Positions 43,531 to 54,000 of a stretch of DNA of 64,000 nt are shown in pieces. Position numbers and translations under genes: made by a program. The stretch is from Ricordea florida. Lineage: Eukaryota; Cnidaria; Anthozoa; Corallimorpharia; Ricordeidae. The DNA is taken from contig OX453277.1 in NCBI GenBank assembly GCA_949710005.1, positions 13,945,527 through 14,009,526 of the forward strand, read 5' to 3'. Each line of letters starts with the position of its first letter. The first letter of the stretch is position 1. The notes under the pieces are model-generated. The model made no database searches. It saw only the letters and a program-made list of their open reading frames with translations, and had not been told where the DNA came from.

Positions 43531-44530
43531 TGACAACAACGACAATAACAACAATGAAAACTTTATTCCTTTTTCAGTAATTTCCATGAATTTTAAAAAT
43601 AGTTAAGTTCCAAACTTAAATATAATGACAGAGGACCCGGCAGGTAGTCTGGGCTAATATAGGCGGGTCACATTTATATTTATATTATACCATTAATACG
43701 TAATAAGCTAACCCAACTATTTAGACAAAGATTTAGGAAAATTTTTATTGCAATTGTTATATACGCCCTATTTTTGACTTGTTATCATTTACATATTATT
43801 GATACTAAGAGCTATGACTAACCAGAGATAAGCTAAATGATCGGTTGGAATTAACCAGGCACTAAATCTAAGAGATTTGAGTCAGGGTGTCGACTTCGAT
43901 ATATTCTAGTCATCCCTATTTTAAAGAGTCTCAAAAAAAATCCGCGAAGTTTTTTTAATTCCATTTTAATTTCCGAATTTAGCCAAGGGGTTTGCTTATT
44001 TCGTACTTTGGTGAATGAAGGCCAGTGACAGCGATGTTAAAATAATACAAGTAGATACAAATGCATAATAAAGTTCACTAGTTTTCCTGCAGGGCTACAA
44101 ATGTGTTGGGCGCTGTGGAGCGTTGTATTGGGAAAATATTCGTATGCAAATGCCGTTAATTTGATCCACAGAAGAGTATGAAAGTAGGCAAGCATTGCAT
44201 GCATGTGGCTACTGCATTTATTAAGTTTATTCGGACCTTTTTGCCATACCTATCGCCTTTCCTTGGTTTCATTATTTTTACATATTCTCTTCTGAGTTTA
44301 AAAATAAATCGATATAAAAGCGAATTGTATTGTGCATTGTGATTGGCTAAATCCTAGCCACGTGCTGATTGGCTCCTTCACTCACTCAATCACTCGTGTT
44401 TCCTTTGACATATTGGCTCCTGCATTATTTCATATGCAGGAGCCAAAAAAACCGGATCGAAACTACTCAATGAAAAATTGCTTATTGTATCTGTGGGAAA
44501 GCATTCATGTGCAAATGTTGTTAATTTGAT
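43531..44530. other. Intergenic with a diverged direct repeat
   Basis: GTTAATTTGATCCACAGAAG (44154) recurs as GTTAATTTGATCCACGGGGG (44519), each followed by AGTAT(G/A)AAA, which suggests a duplicated promoter-like module. No gene recognised. Confidence 0.4.
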
Positions 44531-44534
44531 CCAC

Positions 44535-44549
44535 GGGGGAGTATAAAAG
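44535..44549 (+). promoter_or_regulatory. TATA box upstream of a short Cys-rich ORF
   Basis: GAGTATAAAAGCTGT lies about 50-60 bases before the ATG at 44598, a normal TATA-to-start spacing for a short leader. Confidence 0.35.
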
Positions 44550-44597
44550 CTGTAGATGGAATCAAAGGTGTCGTTTCAATTCAGTTTGAAAATCAAA

Positions 44598-44735
44598 ATG
44601 CCTCAGCGCGTTCTTGAGTGTATAATCTGCAGCGATCCCCACTCTATTTTTCACTGCAATAACAAATGTGGTGTTTGTAACGGCGATAACCAGAAATGTT
44701 CTTGTCCAGAGCGGGCTGGGCTGTGGCTGAGCTGA
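44598..44735 (+). CDS. Short cysteine-rich ORF, possibly a zinc knuckle
   Basis: 45 residues with the pattern C-x2-C-x8-C-x3-C-x2-C-x6-C-x-C (LECIICSDPHSIFHCNNKCG, then VCNGDNQKCSCPE). It has a TATA box at a fitting distance. It could be a small host gene or the 5' part of a transposon protein. Nothing downstream joins clearly, and I do not recognise it. Confidence 0.35.
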   Translation: MPQRVLECIICSDPHSIFHCNNKCGVCNGDNQKCSCPERAGLWLS

Positions 44736-45473
44736 ACCTGGTTGACTTCAGGGAACACGACCTCGTGATCCGCGAAGTGCAGGGGGGATCAGTGAAGGAG
44801 TTGGAGCAATGTGCAGAAAAAGGCTTTAGCGTTATTTGCCAGTAATGGCAAACATGGGAAGGGAAGGCGAGCTGTTGTCTTTCGAGTTCAACGACAGATT
44901 ATAGCGGGGCTCCCGCGCGCGAAGCGCGCGTGGAGCAGAGCCCCATACTCATGGAATATGGTCAACCTCTTTTCGTTTGGTTGTCACGTGACTGACCGAG
45001 CGAACGTACGTACATACGCTTCTACAGATTGCACGGGTAGGGTAGGGGAGACTATCAAAAGGAAGGGAGGGGTATCTCAGGCTTGTCTTGGTAAATCCAC
45101 ATCTTTTGTATTGGACATTCACAATATGGTCAATTGACAGCTGTCAAAACGGGATAGCCACTCACCAGCATCACATGACCATATTGTGGGCTCATGTGTC
45201 AACTCATCGAGGTGACGTGATTTATTTGGAGGCTGTTCTGGTAGCCCGCATATTTTTGGCGGGAAATTGCGTTGACGACTGAAAAAGAAATTTTCAGTTC
45301 ATTGTCTTTTTGAGACACAATATTACTACTCTACACTGTTAAAGTTTTACTAAAGGATAAACGAAACAATTTCTATTGCTATGTCAACAAACAATAGAAG
45401 AGAAAATATAATTTGAACACATGGTTCAGGTGAAGAGCAACGGGAAAGAGAGCAAGAATTAACTGAGGAAGAA
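44736..45473. other. Intergenic with GC palindrome
   Basis: Contains GCGCGCGAAGCGCGCG inside a larger GGGGCTC..GAGCCCC palindrome near 44905-44945 and diverged copies of GGTCAA/ATATGG words. No gene. Confidence 0.4.
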
Positions 45474-45743
45474 TGAGCGAAGTAGATCGCCAAAGAAGGC
45501 GCGCTCGGGAAAGAGAAAGGAGACGAAATTATAGCGAAGAACGCCGACAAGCAGAAAGAGTCCGGGCTCGAGAAAATAGACAAAATGTTAACGAAGAACG
45601 CCGAGAAGCGGAAAGATTCCGTGCTGTGGAAAACAGACAAAATTTTAGCGAAGAAAGCCGAGAGCGGAAAGACTCCGTGCTGTGGAAAACAGACAAAATT
45701 GTAGCGAAGAAAGCCGAGAAGTGGAAAGACTCCGTGCTATGGA
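45474..45743 (+). CDS. Arg/Glu-rich repeat ORF, cut by a MITE
   Basis: The frame starts MSEVDRQRRRARERERRR and contains about four copies of a 21-residue unit (EERREAERFRAVENRQNF-like). Such repeats occur in N-terminal parts of Helitron replicase-like proteins, but no helicase part is present, so the assignment is weak. The last repeat is interrupted at TATGGA by the element at 45744-46454. Confidence 0.35.
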
Positions 45744-46454
45744 CCAGGCATAACTAATCGATGATCAATGACATCAATTGGTAATCAATGAGTAATCGAT
45801 GGGTAATCAGTTGATTAGTCATTGATTATTGGCGATGATCAATGAGTAATCGATGACTAATCGAAGCCCAAAAATTTTGTGGCCTATCGATTACTCATCG
45901 ATGACCCATCGATTACTCATTGATGTAATTGATTACCTATTGATGTTATTGATTACTCATCGATGAAAGAGTAATAGAGGAGTTTGCAAAATTGAACAAC
46001 CTTGACGGGGCAACCGTCAAGGTCTGGTTCAACAATAAAAGGCAGCGAGATGCCGGTGAACAAAATTCAAATGTAAATAGGCCATCTGACTCTTAATACG
46101 TTCTTGTAAGCTGCATTAAATAAACCTGGGCACATATGTTTACATTTTATGTTGTTTTTATTTCGTTCTTATTCACCAAATACGGTTTTCAGCCACGGAA
46201 TGATATCGATGAGTAATGAATGAAATCAATGACTAATCAATGCAATCGATGACTAATCGATGTAATCGATGACTAATCGATGCAATCGATGACTAATCAA
46301 TGACCAAAAATTTTGTGGCCTATCGATTAGTCATCGATTACGCATTGATCATCGGCAATAATCAATGACTAATCAACTGATTACCCATCGATTACCTATT
46401 GATTAATCATTGATTTCATTGATGTCATTGATGTCATCGATTGGTTATGCCTGG
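45744..46454. mobile_element. 711-bp MITE-like element carrying a homeodomain-like exon
   Basis: The ends are CCAGGCATAAC and its complement, with TATGGA duplicated outside (45738-45743, 46455-46460). Long subterminal inverted regions are built of ATCGATGACTAATCGATG-like words. The middle (45965-46096) is not repetitive and encodes a homeodomain third-helix segment. Confidence 0.75.
45965..46096 (+). pseudogene. Homeodomain helix-3 fragment inside the MITE
   Basis: The open frame ERVIEEFAKLNNLDGATVK, then VWFNNKRQRDAG, ends at TAA 46094, and AATAAA follows at about 46118. VWFxNKRQR is the DNA-recognition helix of homeodomains; the preceding LNNLDGATVK fits helix 2. The first helix and N-terminal arm are missing, so it is only the last coding exon of such a gene, captured with its 3' end. 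Confidence 0.6.
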
Positions 46455-46460
46455 TATGGA

Positions 46461-47929
46461 CCACAAATTTGCAAACGTTTTGTCTGCATAATATTTGCTC
46501 ACTGATGCGTGACTCAGCACTCGCACTTTCCACTTTCCCTTAAACTTGACACTTGACTTGGAAAACCGGATTCTAAACAAACCTTCTTCAGAAAAATGAT
46601 CTTCTGAATGCACTACTTTTGAATGAGAAGCAAACTGATGAAAGATTTCAAATTTTTATGTCCTTTAATCATATAAACATCTCCCCTGTCGACAGCTAAG
46701 AAATACTCCCGCGGGAATTGTCTCTTGGCGGCAAATTGCAGAATGTAGCGCTTTCACTGGCAGCTTTTCGCGTTGTCGACGTTGTCATTTAGTGTGTCGA
46801 TTGAGAACTTTGGTTTCAACGCCGTTGTTTTCGTAAAAAATGTTCTTCTAAATTGTAAAATGTCTCAAATATATGTTAGTCATTCACGTGTTGCGTTGGA
46901 CCAGGTCTACTTATAGTTCACACTTTTACGGTTCTTCTTTTGTTAAGTAGCTACAGCTGATTGTAGTGAATAAATGAAGGCAGTAATTTTTAAACTTACA
47001 ATGTAATTAAGAAAAGAATAATTAATAATTATTTTTTCATTCTCGTGAAAAATGCTTTTCGGGCTGGTAGATGTTGGTTACAGCTTGCCCGAAGGGCAAT
47101 CTGTAAAATTGATTTTCTTTGCACCCTGCTTGGAGTAAACATTTATTTTACCGAGGTGTTCGTTTTAACACGAAAATGACAAGAGTTGTGTCCTGCATTT
47201 CCCAGTAGCGTGTACAAATCTTTTAAATACATTTACGCAAATAGAATGGTTAATTTCATCAGGAATAGAATACAGCAAGAGAAAATGAGGCTGTCCCTCA
47301 TTTTCTCTTGAATACAGTACATTGATAATTTGTGTTTTTTGTAGAATATACTCCATGACTTTGTAGGTAGAAAGACCGTACTAATGGCAGACGAAAGTTT
47401 AGACAAAAATCATAGCAAGTTAACCGACCTCGACACTTAACTATAGTTAAAAACGTTTGTGAATTCCTTCGCAATATTTTAGAATGCTTTTACAGTTTAA
47501 AGTGAAATGAAAGTACTAACGGGAGCCCCGCCTTTAGGCTTGGCTAAATCTATATATTATGAATGAATTCCATAAGGTAGAACTTTAAAAAAACGGCTCC
47601 TTTAGGACCCACCAAGGTCGAAAAATGTTAATGACCAACAATAAACACGCATTGAAATAAGATCAGTTTGATCAGATCCCTTCCTGTCTTTGTAATCATT
47701 TAAATAACACAAAATGAACAAAATGTCTCCCTCTATACTACCTTCTGATCCTTGAAGCAGGATTTGATTACTTGAAAAGGCTTAAAATAACAATAACCAT
47801 ACAATGAAGAAGAAGAGAGAGAGATTTGAACAAATAGACATAACAGAGGGATTGGGGTAAAGTTAAAAAACTGACAAGATGGCGGGGACGAGGTAAAGAT
47901 CGTTTATCGTCTTTGAAACCAACAGCCTA
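46461..47929. other. Intergenic, no gene seen
   Basis: Holds a perfect 15-bp stem hairpin at 47276-47310 and scattered interspersed repeat words. No ORF is supported. Confidence 0.35.
47276..47310. repeat. Perfect 15-bp stem hairpin
   Basis: CAAGAGAAAATGAGG, a CTGTC loop, then the exact complement. It is too short for a typical pre-miRNA. Confidence 0.6.
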
Positions 47930-48115
47930 CAGAAAAAAACGACATTTGAAGAAGCATCATCTCGATTCACATCTCACCTCGTTGAAAGAGGTTACCCAAA
48001 ACAACTAGTCGAGAGAACATTATCTGAGGTCAACTTCTTCGGAAGACAAGGACTGCTTTACTACAAAAACCAGTAATGGCAGGAAGACTTTACTATTTGT
48101 TACACCATATCACCT
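47930..48115 (+). mobile_element. Retroelement reverse-transcriptase C-terminal remnant
   Basis: The frame TFEEASSRFTSHLVERGYPK followed by LVERTLSEVNFFGRQ resembles the helical thumb region of retroelement RTs. It is a short dead fragment. Confidence 0.35.
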
Positions 48116-48689
48116 AGCATTATCAAGCCTAAAGGTAATTCTTCTCGAGGGGGGTGAATAGGGGTATGCAAATCCGCTGATCCGTCATAATTTAATGACC
48201 GAATCCGTCGATCCGTTGTAATTTAATGACCAAATCCGTCGATCCGTTAAAAAAGGTCTTAAAAAAAATATGCTCTGTATTCGAAATCCGGGCCAGAATA
48301 TTGTCAAAATCCGTCGATCCGTTTTCCTATTCACCCCCCTCCTTCTCCATCTACGGGTATGTTACGAACTCACAATATGACCAGCTCCTGTAGTGTCTGC
48401 AAGCGAGGCTACGCGTGAGATGTAAATGTTGAAGGTCGCAAGGCACTAGGGGATAGGGAGAGAGAGACGGCAGCAAGGACCTCATGTATATACCCACCAC
48501 GAGTCCCCAACTACGTAAGAGACGCTAACTTATTCAATATTCCATTATTTAGTCATTCATATTCATTTACTTTCATCTATAACCATTTAATTGTATCCGT
48601 TAATCTTTACGCGTTTAAATCTACTTTCATTTAATTAATTCCATTTACTTTCAATCAAGTTCATCTACCCTTATTCACGTTCATTTACC
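48116..48689. other. Intergenic with diverged short repeat
   Basis: AATCCGTCGATCCGTT recurs three or four times at 48160-48320. From about 48560 the sequence grades into the decamer minisatellite. Confidence 0.45.
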
Positions 48690-49905
48690 TTAATATGCCT
48701 CAATCCAACTTAAATCACCTTCATCTACCTCCATCTACCTTCATCTACCTCCATCTACCTTCATCTACCTTCATCTACCTCCATCTACCTTCATCTACCT
48801 CCATCTACCTTCATCTACCTCCATCTACCTCCATCTACTTTCATTTACCTCCATCTACCTTCATCTACCTTCACCTACCTCCATCAACCTCCATCTACCT
48901 TCATCTACCTTCATTTACCTTCATTTACCTTCATCTACCTCCATCTACCTTCATCTACCTTCATCTACCTCCATCTACCTTCATTTACCTTCATTTACCT
49001 TCATCTATCTTCACCTACTTCCATCTACTTTCATTTACCTCCATCTATCTTCATCTACCTTCATCTACCTCCATCAACCTCCATCTACCTTCATCTACCT
49101 TCATTTACCTTCATCTACCTTCGTTTAGCTTCATCTACCTTCGTTTAGCTTCATCTACCTTCGTTTAGCTTCATCTACCTTCGTTTAGCTTCATCTACCT
49201 TCATCTACATTCATCTACCTTCATCTACCTTCATTTACCTTCATCTACCTTCATCTGCCTTCATTTACCTTCATTTACCTTCATCTACATTCATCTACCT
49301 TCATTTACCCTCATCTACCTTCATTTACCTTTATCTACCTTCATTTACTTTCATTTACCTTCCTCTACCTTCATTTACGTTGATTTACGTTCATCTACGT
49401 TCATTTACCTTCATCTACCTTCATCTACCTTCATCTACCTTCATCTACCTTCATTTACCTTCATCTACCTTCATTTACCTTCATCTACCTCTACCTTCAT
49501 TTACCTTCATTTACATCCATCTGCCTTTATCTATCTCCATCTACTTCCATCTACCTCCATCTACCTTTATTTACCTCCATCTACCTTCATTTACCATCAT
49601 CTTCCTTCTTCTACTTTTATTTACCTTCATCTACCCTCATTTACCTTCACCTACCTTCGTTTAGCTTCATCTACCTTCATGTTCCTTCATCTACCTCCAT
49701 CTACCTCCATTTAACTTCATTTACCTTCATTTACCTTCATTTACCTTCATCTACATTCATCTACCTTCATTTACCTTCATCTACCTTTATTTACTTTCAT
49801 CTACCTTCATTTACCTCCATCCACCTTCATCTACCTTCATCTTCCTTCATCTACCTCCATCTGCGTTCATTTATCATCATCTACCTTCATCTACCCAAGT
49901 ACTTC
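48690..49905. repeat. Decamer minisatellite, unit TTCATCTACC
   Basis: More than 100 copies of a 10-bp unit (TTCATCTACC, variants TCCATCTACC and TTCATTTACC; TTCGTTTAGC in a subarray at 49120-49200). The long ORFs here are artefacts: the unit has no stop in any frame on this strand, and 30 bp gives a 10-residue repeat. Confidence 0.95.
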
Positions 49906-49907
49906 TT

Positions 49908-50215
49908 CATTCTGCGCGTGACTTTGATCTTGGTGTCTACATCAAATACCGCCTGGACGGGTCACTGTCAGATCTCCGATATCTCACTGCTAAGACGAAG
50001 ACAATGGAGAGGCTCATACTTGAAGTCCTGTTTGCTGATGACTGCGCACTGTTGGCCTACCAAGAAAATCTTCAATCTACAGGCAATTGTGGACAAATTC
50101 TCCGAAGCATCCAAGATGTTTGGCCTGACAATCGGCCTCGGCAATACAAAAGTTCTCCTTCAGCCCGCACCAGACAGTTCCTCCCAGTCGCTGTGGAAGC
50201 CATAGATACTGTGTT
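49908..50215 (+). mobile_element. LINE reverse-transcriptase fragment with FADD motif
   Basis: The translation includes LILEVLFADDCALLAYQENL, the RT catalytic (Y/F)xDD motif, then after a frame shift DKFSEASKMFGLTIGLGNTK. It is a dead fragment directly after the minisatellite. Confidence 0.75.
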
Positions 50216-50640
50216 GTAAAGTATGTAAATGTCTGTAAGTAACAATAGAACCTGTCGGCAAACAATCATATTCTCTCGGATGTCATTCGTTTTCTCCGTT
50301 TCTTTTCACCCGGCTCCGATTTCTTGCCGATTTCTTCCTCCAATTGTATTCTCCGTTTGCACTCTCTATTTTTTTTCTAAATTTCCATTCTTTTAAAACC
50401 AAGCACAGTATTTCAGAATAGCATGGGATGACGTTTCATCTGGTCACGTACAACAAACTTTAAAACTTCTACTTTGCTAGATAAGCTATTCTGTAGATAC
50501 ATGCATGCAGTCCTTGACTGACTATTTGAGCTCTTGTTTCGCGGCAATAAAAACTTAATAACACCAAAAACGACTAATCAAAGTGCGACAGATAGCATCC
50601 TAATTGCTGCGAGCCGATAGGCAAGCAGCAACACTAAAGA
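50216..50640. other. Unassigned DNA before Polinton 2
   Basis: No gene. The outer boundary of the second Polinton lies in or just after this stretch and could not be fixed. Confidence 0.3.
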
Positions 50641-50670
50641 GAGGGAGAAAACTACGGGGCTAGGACAGCA

Positions 50671-50722
50671 AAATCCCGTGAAAAATCCCGTGAAAAATCC
50701 CGTGAAAAATCCAGTGAAAAAT
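50671..50722. repeat. Iteron cluster A (12-bp unit)
   Basis: Four copies of AAAATCCCGTGA, the last with one change. The same unit recurs at 50935-50990. It is probably part of the terminal repeat of element 2. Confidence 0.85.
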
Positions 50723-50819
50723 TCTACAAATCCTCTGTGGAGGTTTTTGAACTTGCTGTTGAGCCGCTCCACACACTCCTCACAGACTCCCCACACCCGA
50801 TCCACACCCATCCCACGTC

Positions 50820-50886
50820 CGCTCTGTACCCGCTCTGTACCCGCTCTGTACCCTCTCTGTACCCGCTCTGTACCCGCTCTGTACCC
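50820..50886. repeat. Tandem 11-bp repeat CGCTCTGTACC
   Basis: Six near-identical units between the two iteron clusters. Confidence 0.9.
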
Positions 50887-50934
50887 TCAACGCTTAACAT
50901 AGCTTTTATAGATCATCCACAAAATATGTGTCAG

Positions 50935-50990
50935 AAAAAAATCCCGTGAAAAATCCCGTGAAAAATCCCGTGAAAAATCCCGTGAAAAAA
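50935..50990. repeat. Iteron cluster B (12-bp unit)
   Basis: Four copies of AAAATCCCGTGA, ending 51 bases before the polymerase ATG. Confidence 0.85.
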
Positions 50991-51041
50991 ATTTGAATTT
51001 TTAATTATGGTTTAAAGGCAAAATTATAATTAATTTAAATA

Positions 51042-54000
51042 ATGGAAATCGTGAATATCAACCAATTAAAAGATGCTGAATTGAGGGAAATTGTAAAAGA
51101 ATTGAAATTACCTAATTGGCACGAAATGCGTAAAGCAAGAAAAATTGAAGCATTAAATGAAATAGGAATCCATAAAATTGAAGATTTGGAAAATCACCGG
51201 CTAGGACTTATTGATGATAGAACACAAACACCAGAGATATTAAATCCAAGACCTCGTATTCCAAGAAAACAAACTCCTAATGTTTTAAATACTAGAAAAT
51301 CAGCTAGTCTTATTCCTAGACCTATTTCAAAAACTAAACCCAGAGTTGAGAAAAATATTTATCAATCAAAAACCAATTATAATCAAAAAATAAAACAACA
51401 AGAGGAACAAATAAGAAAACTAGAAGAACAAATTAAAATAAAACAACAAGAGGAACAAATACAAAAAAATGAAGAAAAAATAAAAAGACTAAAAGCCCAA
51501 TTACAAAACCCCAATACAAAAATTACAGAAAGTTTTAGAGATTATGAGAAAGAAGGTGATAAAACTAAAATAAAAATTGAAAGAGAAGAAGAACCAATTA
51601 TGGGAGGGGGTAAAACAAAAAAAAGAAGAGGGAGGAGGAGGAATAGAAAGAAAAAAAAAGAACCAATCATAGATAGAGATTATGAGAAAGAGGGTGCTAG
51701 ACTTAAAACAAAAGGAAATGTAAAAAATTATGAAAAGATTGCTAAACTTAAAAAAGAAAAAAAATTTATTGATGATAAACCATTAAAGACTCCAGAGGAA
51801 AATAATAGAAGTAAAACAATAGATAGAGAAATTGCTGAACTTGAACAAAACAAATCTGATATGGAACAAGAAAATGAGGAAGAGTTCACATTTAATGAAC
51901 GAAAAAAAGCATTAAAAGGATATTTGAAAACTTGCAGGATAGATGGAAAGAAAGGATATAGTCCTGAAGAATTCATGAAAGAAAATAAAAAGAAAGTTAT
52001 AGATCGAATTAATAAGGAAAAAAAACCAATAAAAGGTAAATTTATATTAACATGTAAGTTTTTTAAAAAGTCTCTACTTAGAGGGAAAAAAATTAAAGAT
52101 GAAACCGAAAGATTCTTTCATTCTCCAGCAAAAATAATTACTGAAGCAACTAATTTATCAGAATTATATGATGAAATGCTTAAATATATACTTAATGAGA
52201 TTGAAAAATTTCTAAATAATAACCCTTCAGGTGTTTTTGAATTTGATTCTGTAGTATGTTTTGATATTGGTTTAGCTCCCTACGAAACTATTTATGGAAG
52301 TTCATATTTTCCATTACCTACAAGATTAGCATCAAAAAAAGCTATTATTAACCCTAAGAATTTTAAAGATAAGGAATGTTTTAAGTATGCAATAACAGAA
52401 GGAGCAATTCCTAGAAAAAATCATAGAGAGAGAGTAAATGATGAATTGAAGGAAAATTCTAAAAAGTTAAATTGGAAAGGAATGGAATTTCCCACCTCAT
52501 TAAAACAAATTGATAGGTTTGAAAAACAAAATCCATATGTTATTAATGTTTTAGGATATGAAGATAATAAAATATATCCTCTAAGAATAAGTGATAAATG
52601 TGATTGTAAGAAAAAAGAAGAATGTAATAATTGTGGATGTAGGAAAAAAGAATGTATAAAAAAAGAATGTAATAAAGAAGAATGTATAAAAAAAGAATGT
52701 GATAAATGTGGTTGTAAGAAATGTGATTGTAACAAAGAACAATGTAAGATATGTGACTGTAAAATTATAACATTAATTTTAATATCTAATGGTGAAGAAA
52801 GTCATTACTGTTTGGTAACCGATATTAGTAGGCTTTTATCCTCTGAAATTGATAAAAATAAAAACAAAAAATATTTTTGCCTTAGGTGCTTCAACTCATT
52901 TTATGAACAAAAATATTTAGATGAGCACAGAATATACTGTGATTCAAATGGAGAAGTTATAATCAATATGGTAAAGAATAAAGATGGAAGCCCAAAATTT
53001 ATTCAATTCAAAAATTATAAAAATAAAATGAGAGCACCATTTGTTATTTATGTAGACTTTGAGAGCAATTTAATACCGATATATACATGTTCTCCAAATG
53101 AAATTAAAAGTTTTACTAAAAAATATCAAATGCATAAAGCATCTGGATTCTGTTATAAAATCGTTTGTTTTGACAATAGTATATTACCCGCTGATTTTAA
53201 TCAAATTGTGCAATATACTGCAAAATCAGATGATGAAGATGTTGCGCAGATATTTGTAGAATATTTAGAAAGAGATATTAGAAAAATTTATAAAATAATA
53301 GAAGAAAGAGAAGAAAAATTTAGATTCTATAATAAGAATAACGCGACAGAAACAATTAAAAAAGAATATAATCTGGCAACTCGCTGTCATATATGTGAAG
53401 GAAAATTTACACAAAATAAAAATAGATATTATGAAAAAGTAATAGATCATTGCCATCTTACAGGAAAATATAGAGGGGCCGCTCATAATTGTTGTAATCT
53501 AAGATATGGGATTCCTAATTTCATTCCAGTAATAGCACATAATATGTCAGGATATGATTCTCATTTATTTATTAAAAATCTTGCTAAAACAAAAGGTAAA
53601 ATAACCTGTTTAGCTAATACTAATGAAAAGTATATTAGTTTCTCAAAGAAAATTTTAATTGGACGCGATGATAAAGGCGAACCTATTAATAAAATGATAA
53701 GATTCATTGATTCTTACAAATTTATGCCGAGCGGCCTTAGTAGTTTAGTTGATAATCTAACCAAATGTGGAAAGTGTAAGACATGCAGACCGCCAGATTG
53801 TTTGAAAAGATACATTGAAGATGGAAAAGATATTGAGCATAAAAGTATTGGTAGATGTGAAAAATGTGAGAATTGTTTGTTAGCAAAAAAAAGATGTCTT
53901 TTTCCAAAAGATGATAAACTAAACGAAACAAAAAAGGAATTTGATGATAAAACATATTTAGTAATGAGAAAAGGAGTGTTTAATTATGATGATTTTAATA

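Noticed and set aside
45474..45743. Intact Helitron replicase gene
   Set aside because: Only an Arg/Glu repeat region is present; no Rep or helicase motif follows, and the ORF is cut by a MITE.
48695..49664. Long plus-strand ORFs with LHLPSSTFIY repeats
   Set aside because: Pure translation of the decamer minisatellite.
48690..49905. CRISPR array
   Set aside because: Contiguous short tandem repeats with no spacers, in eukaryotic DNA.
50678..50949. ORFs in the repeat end of element 2
   Set aside because: Translation of 12-bp and 11-bp tandem repeats; no homologue.
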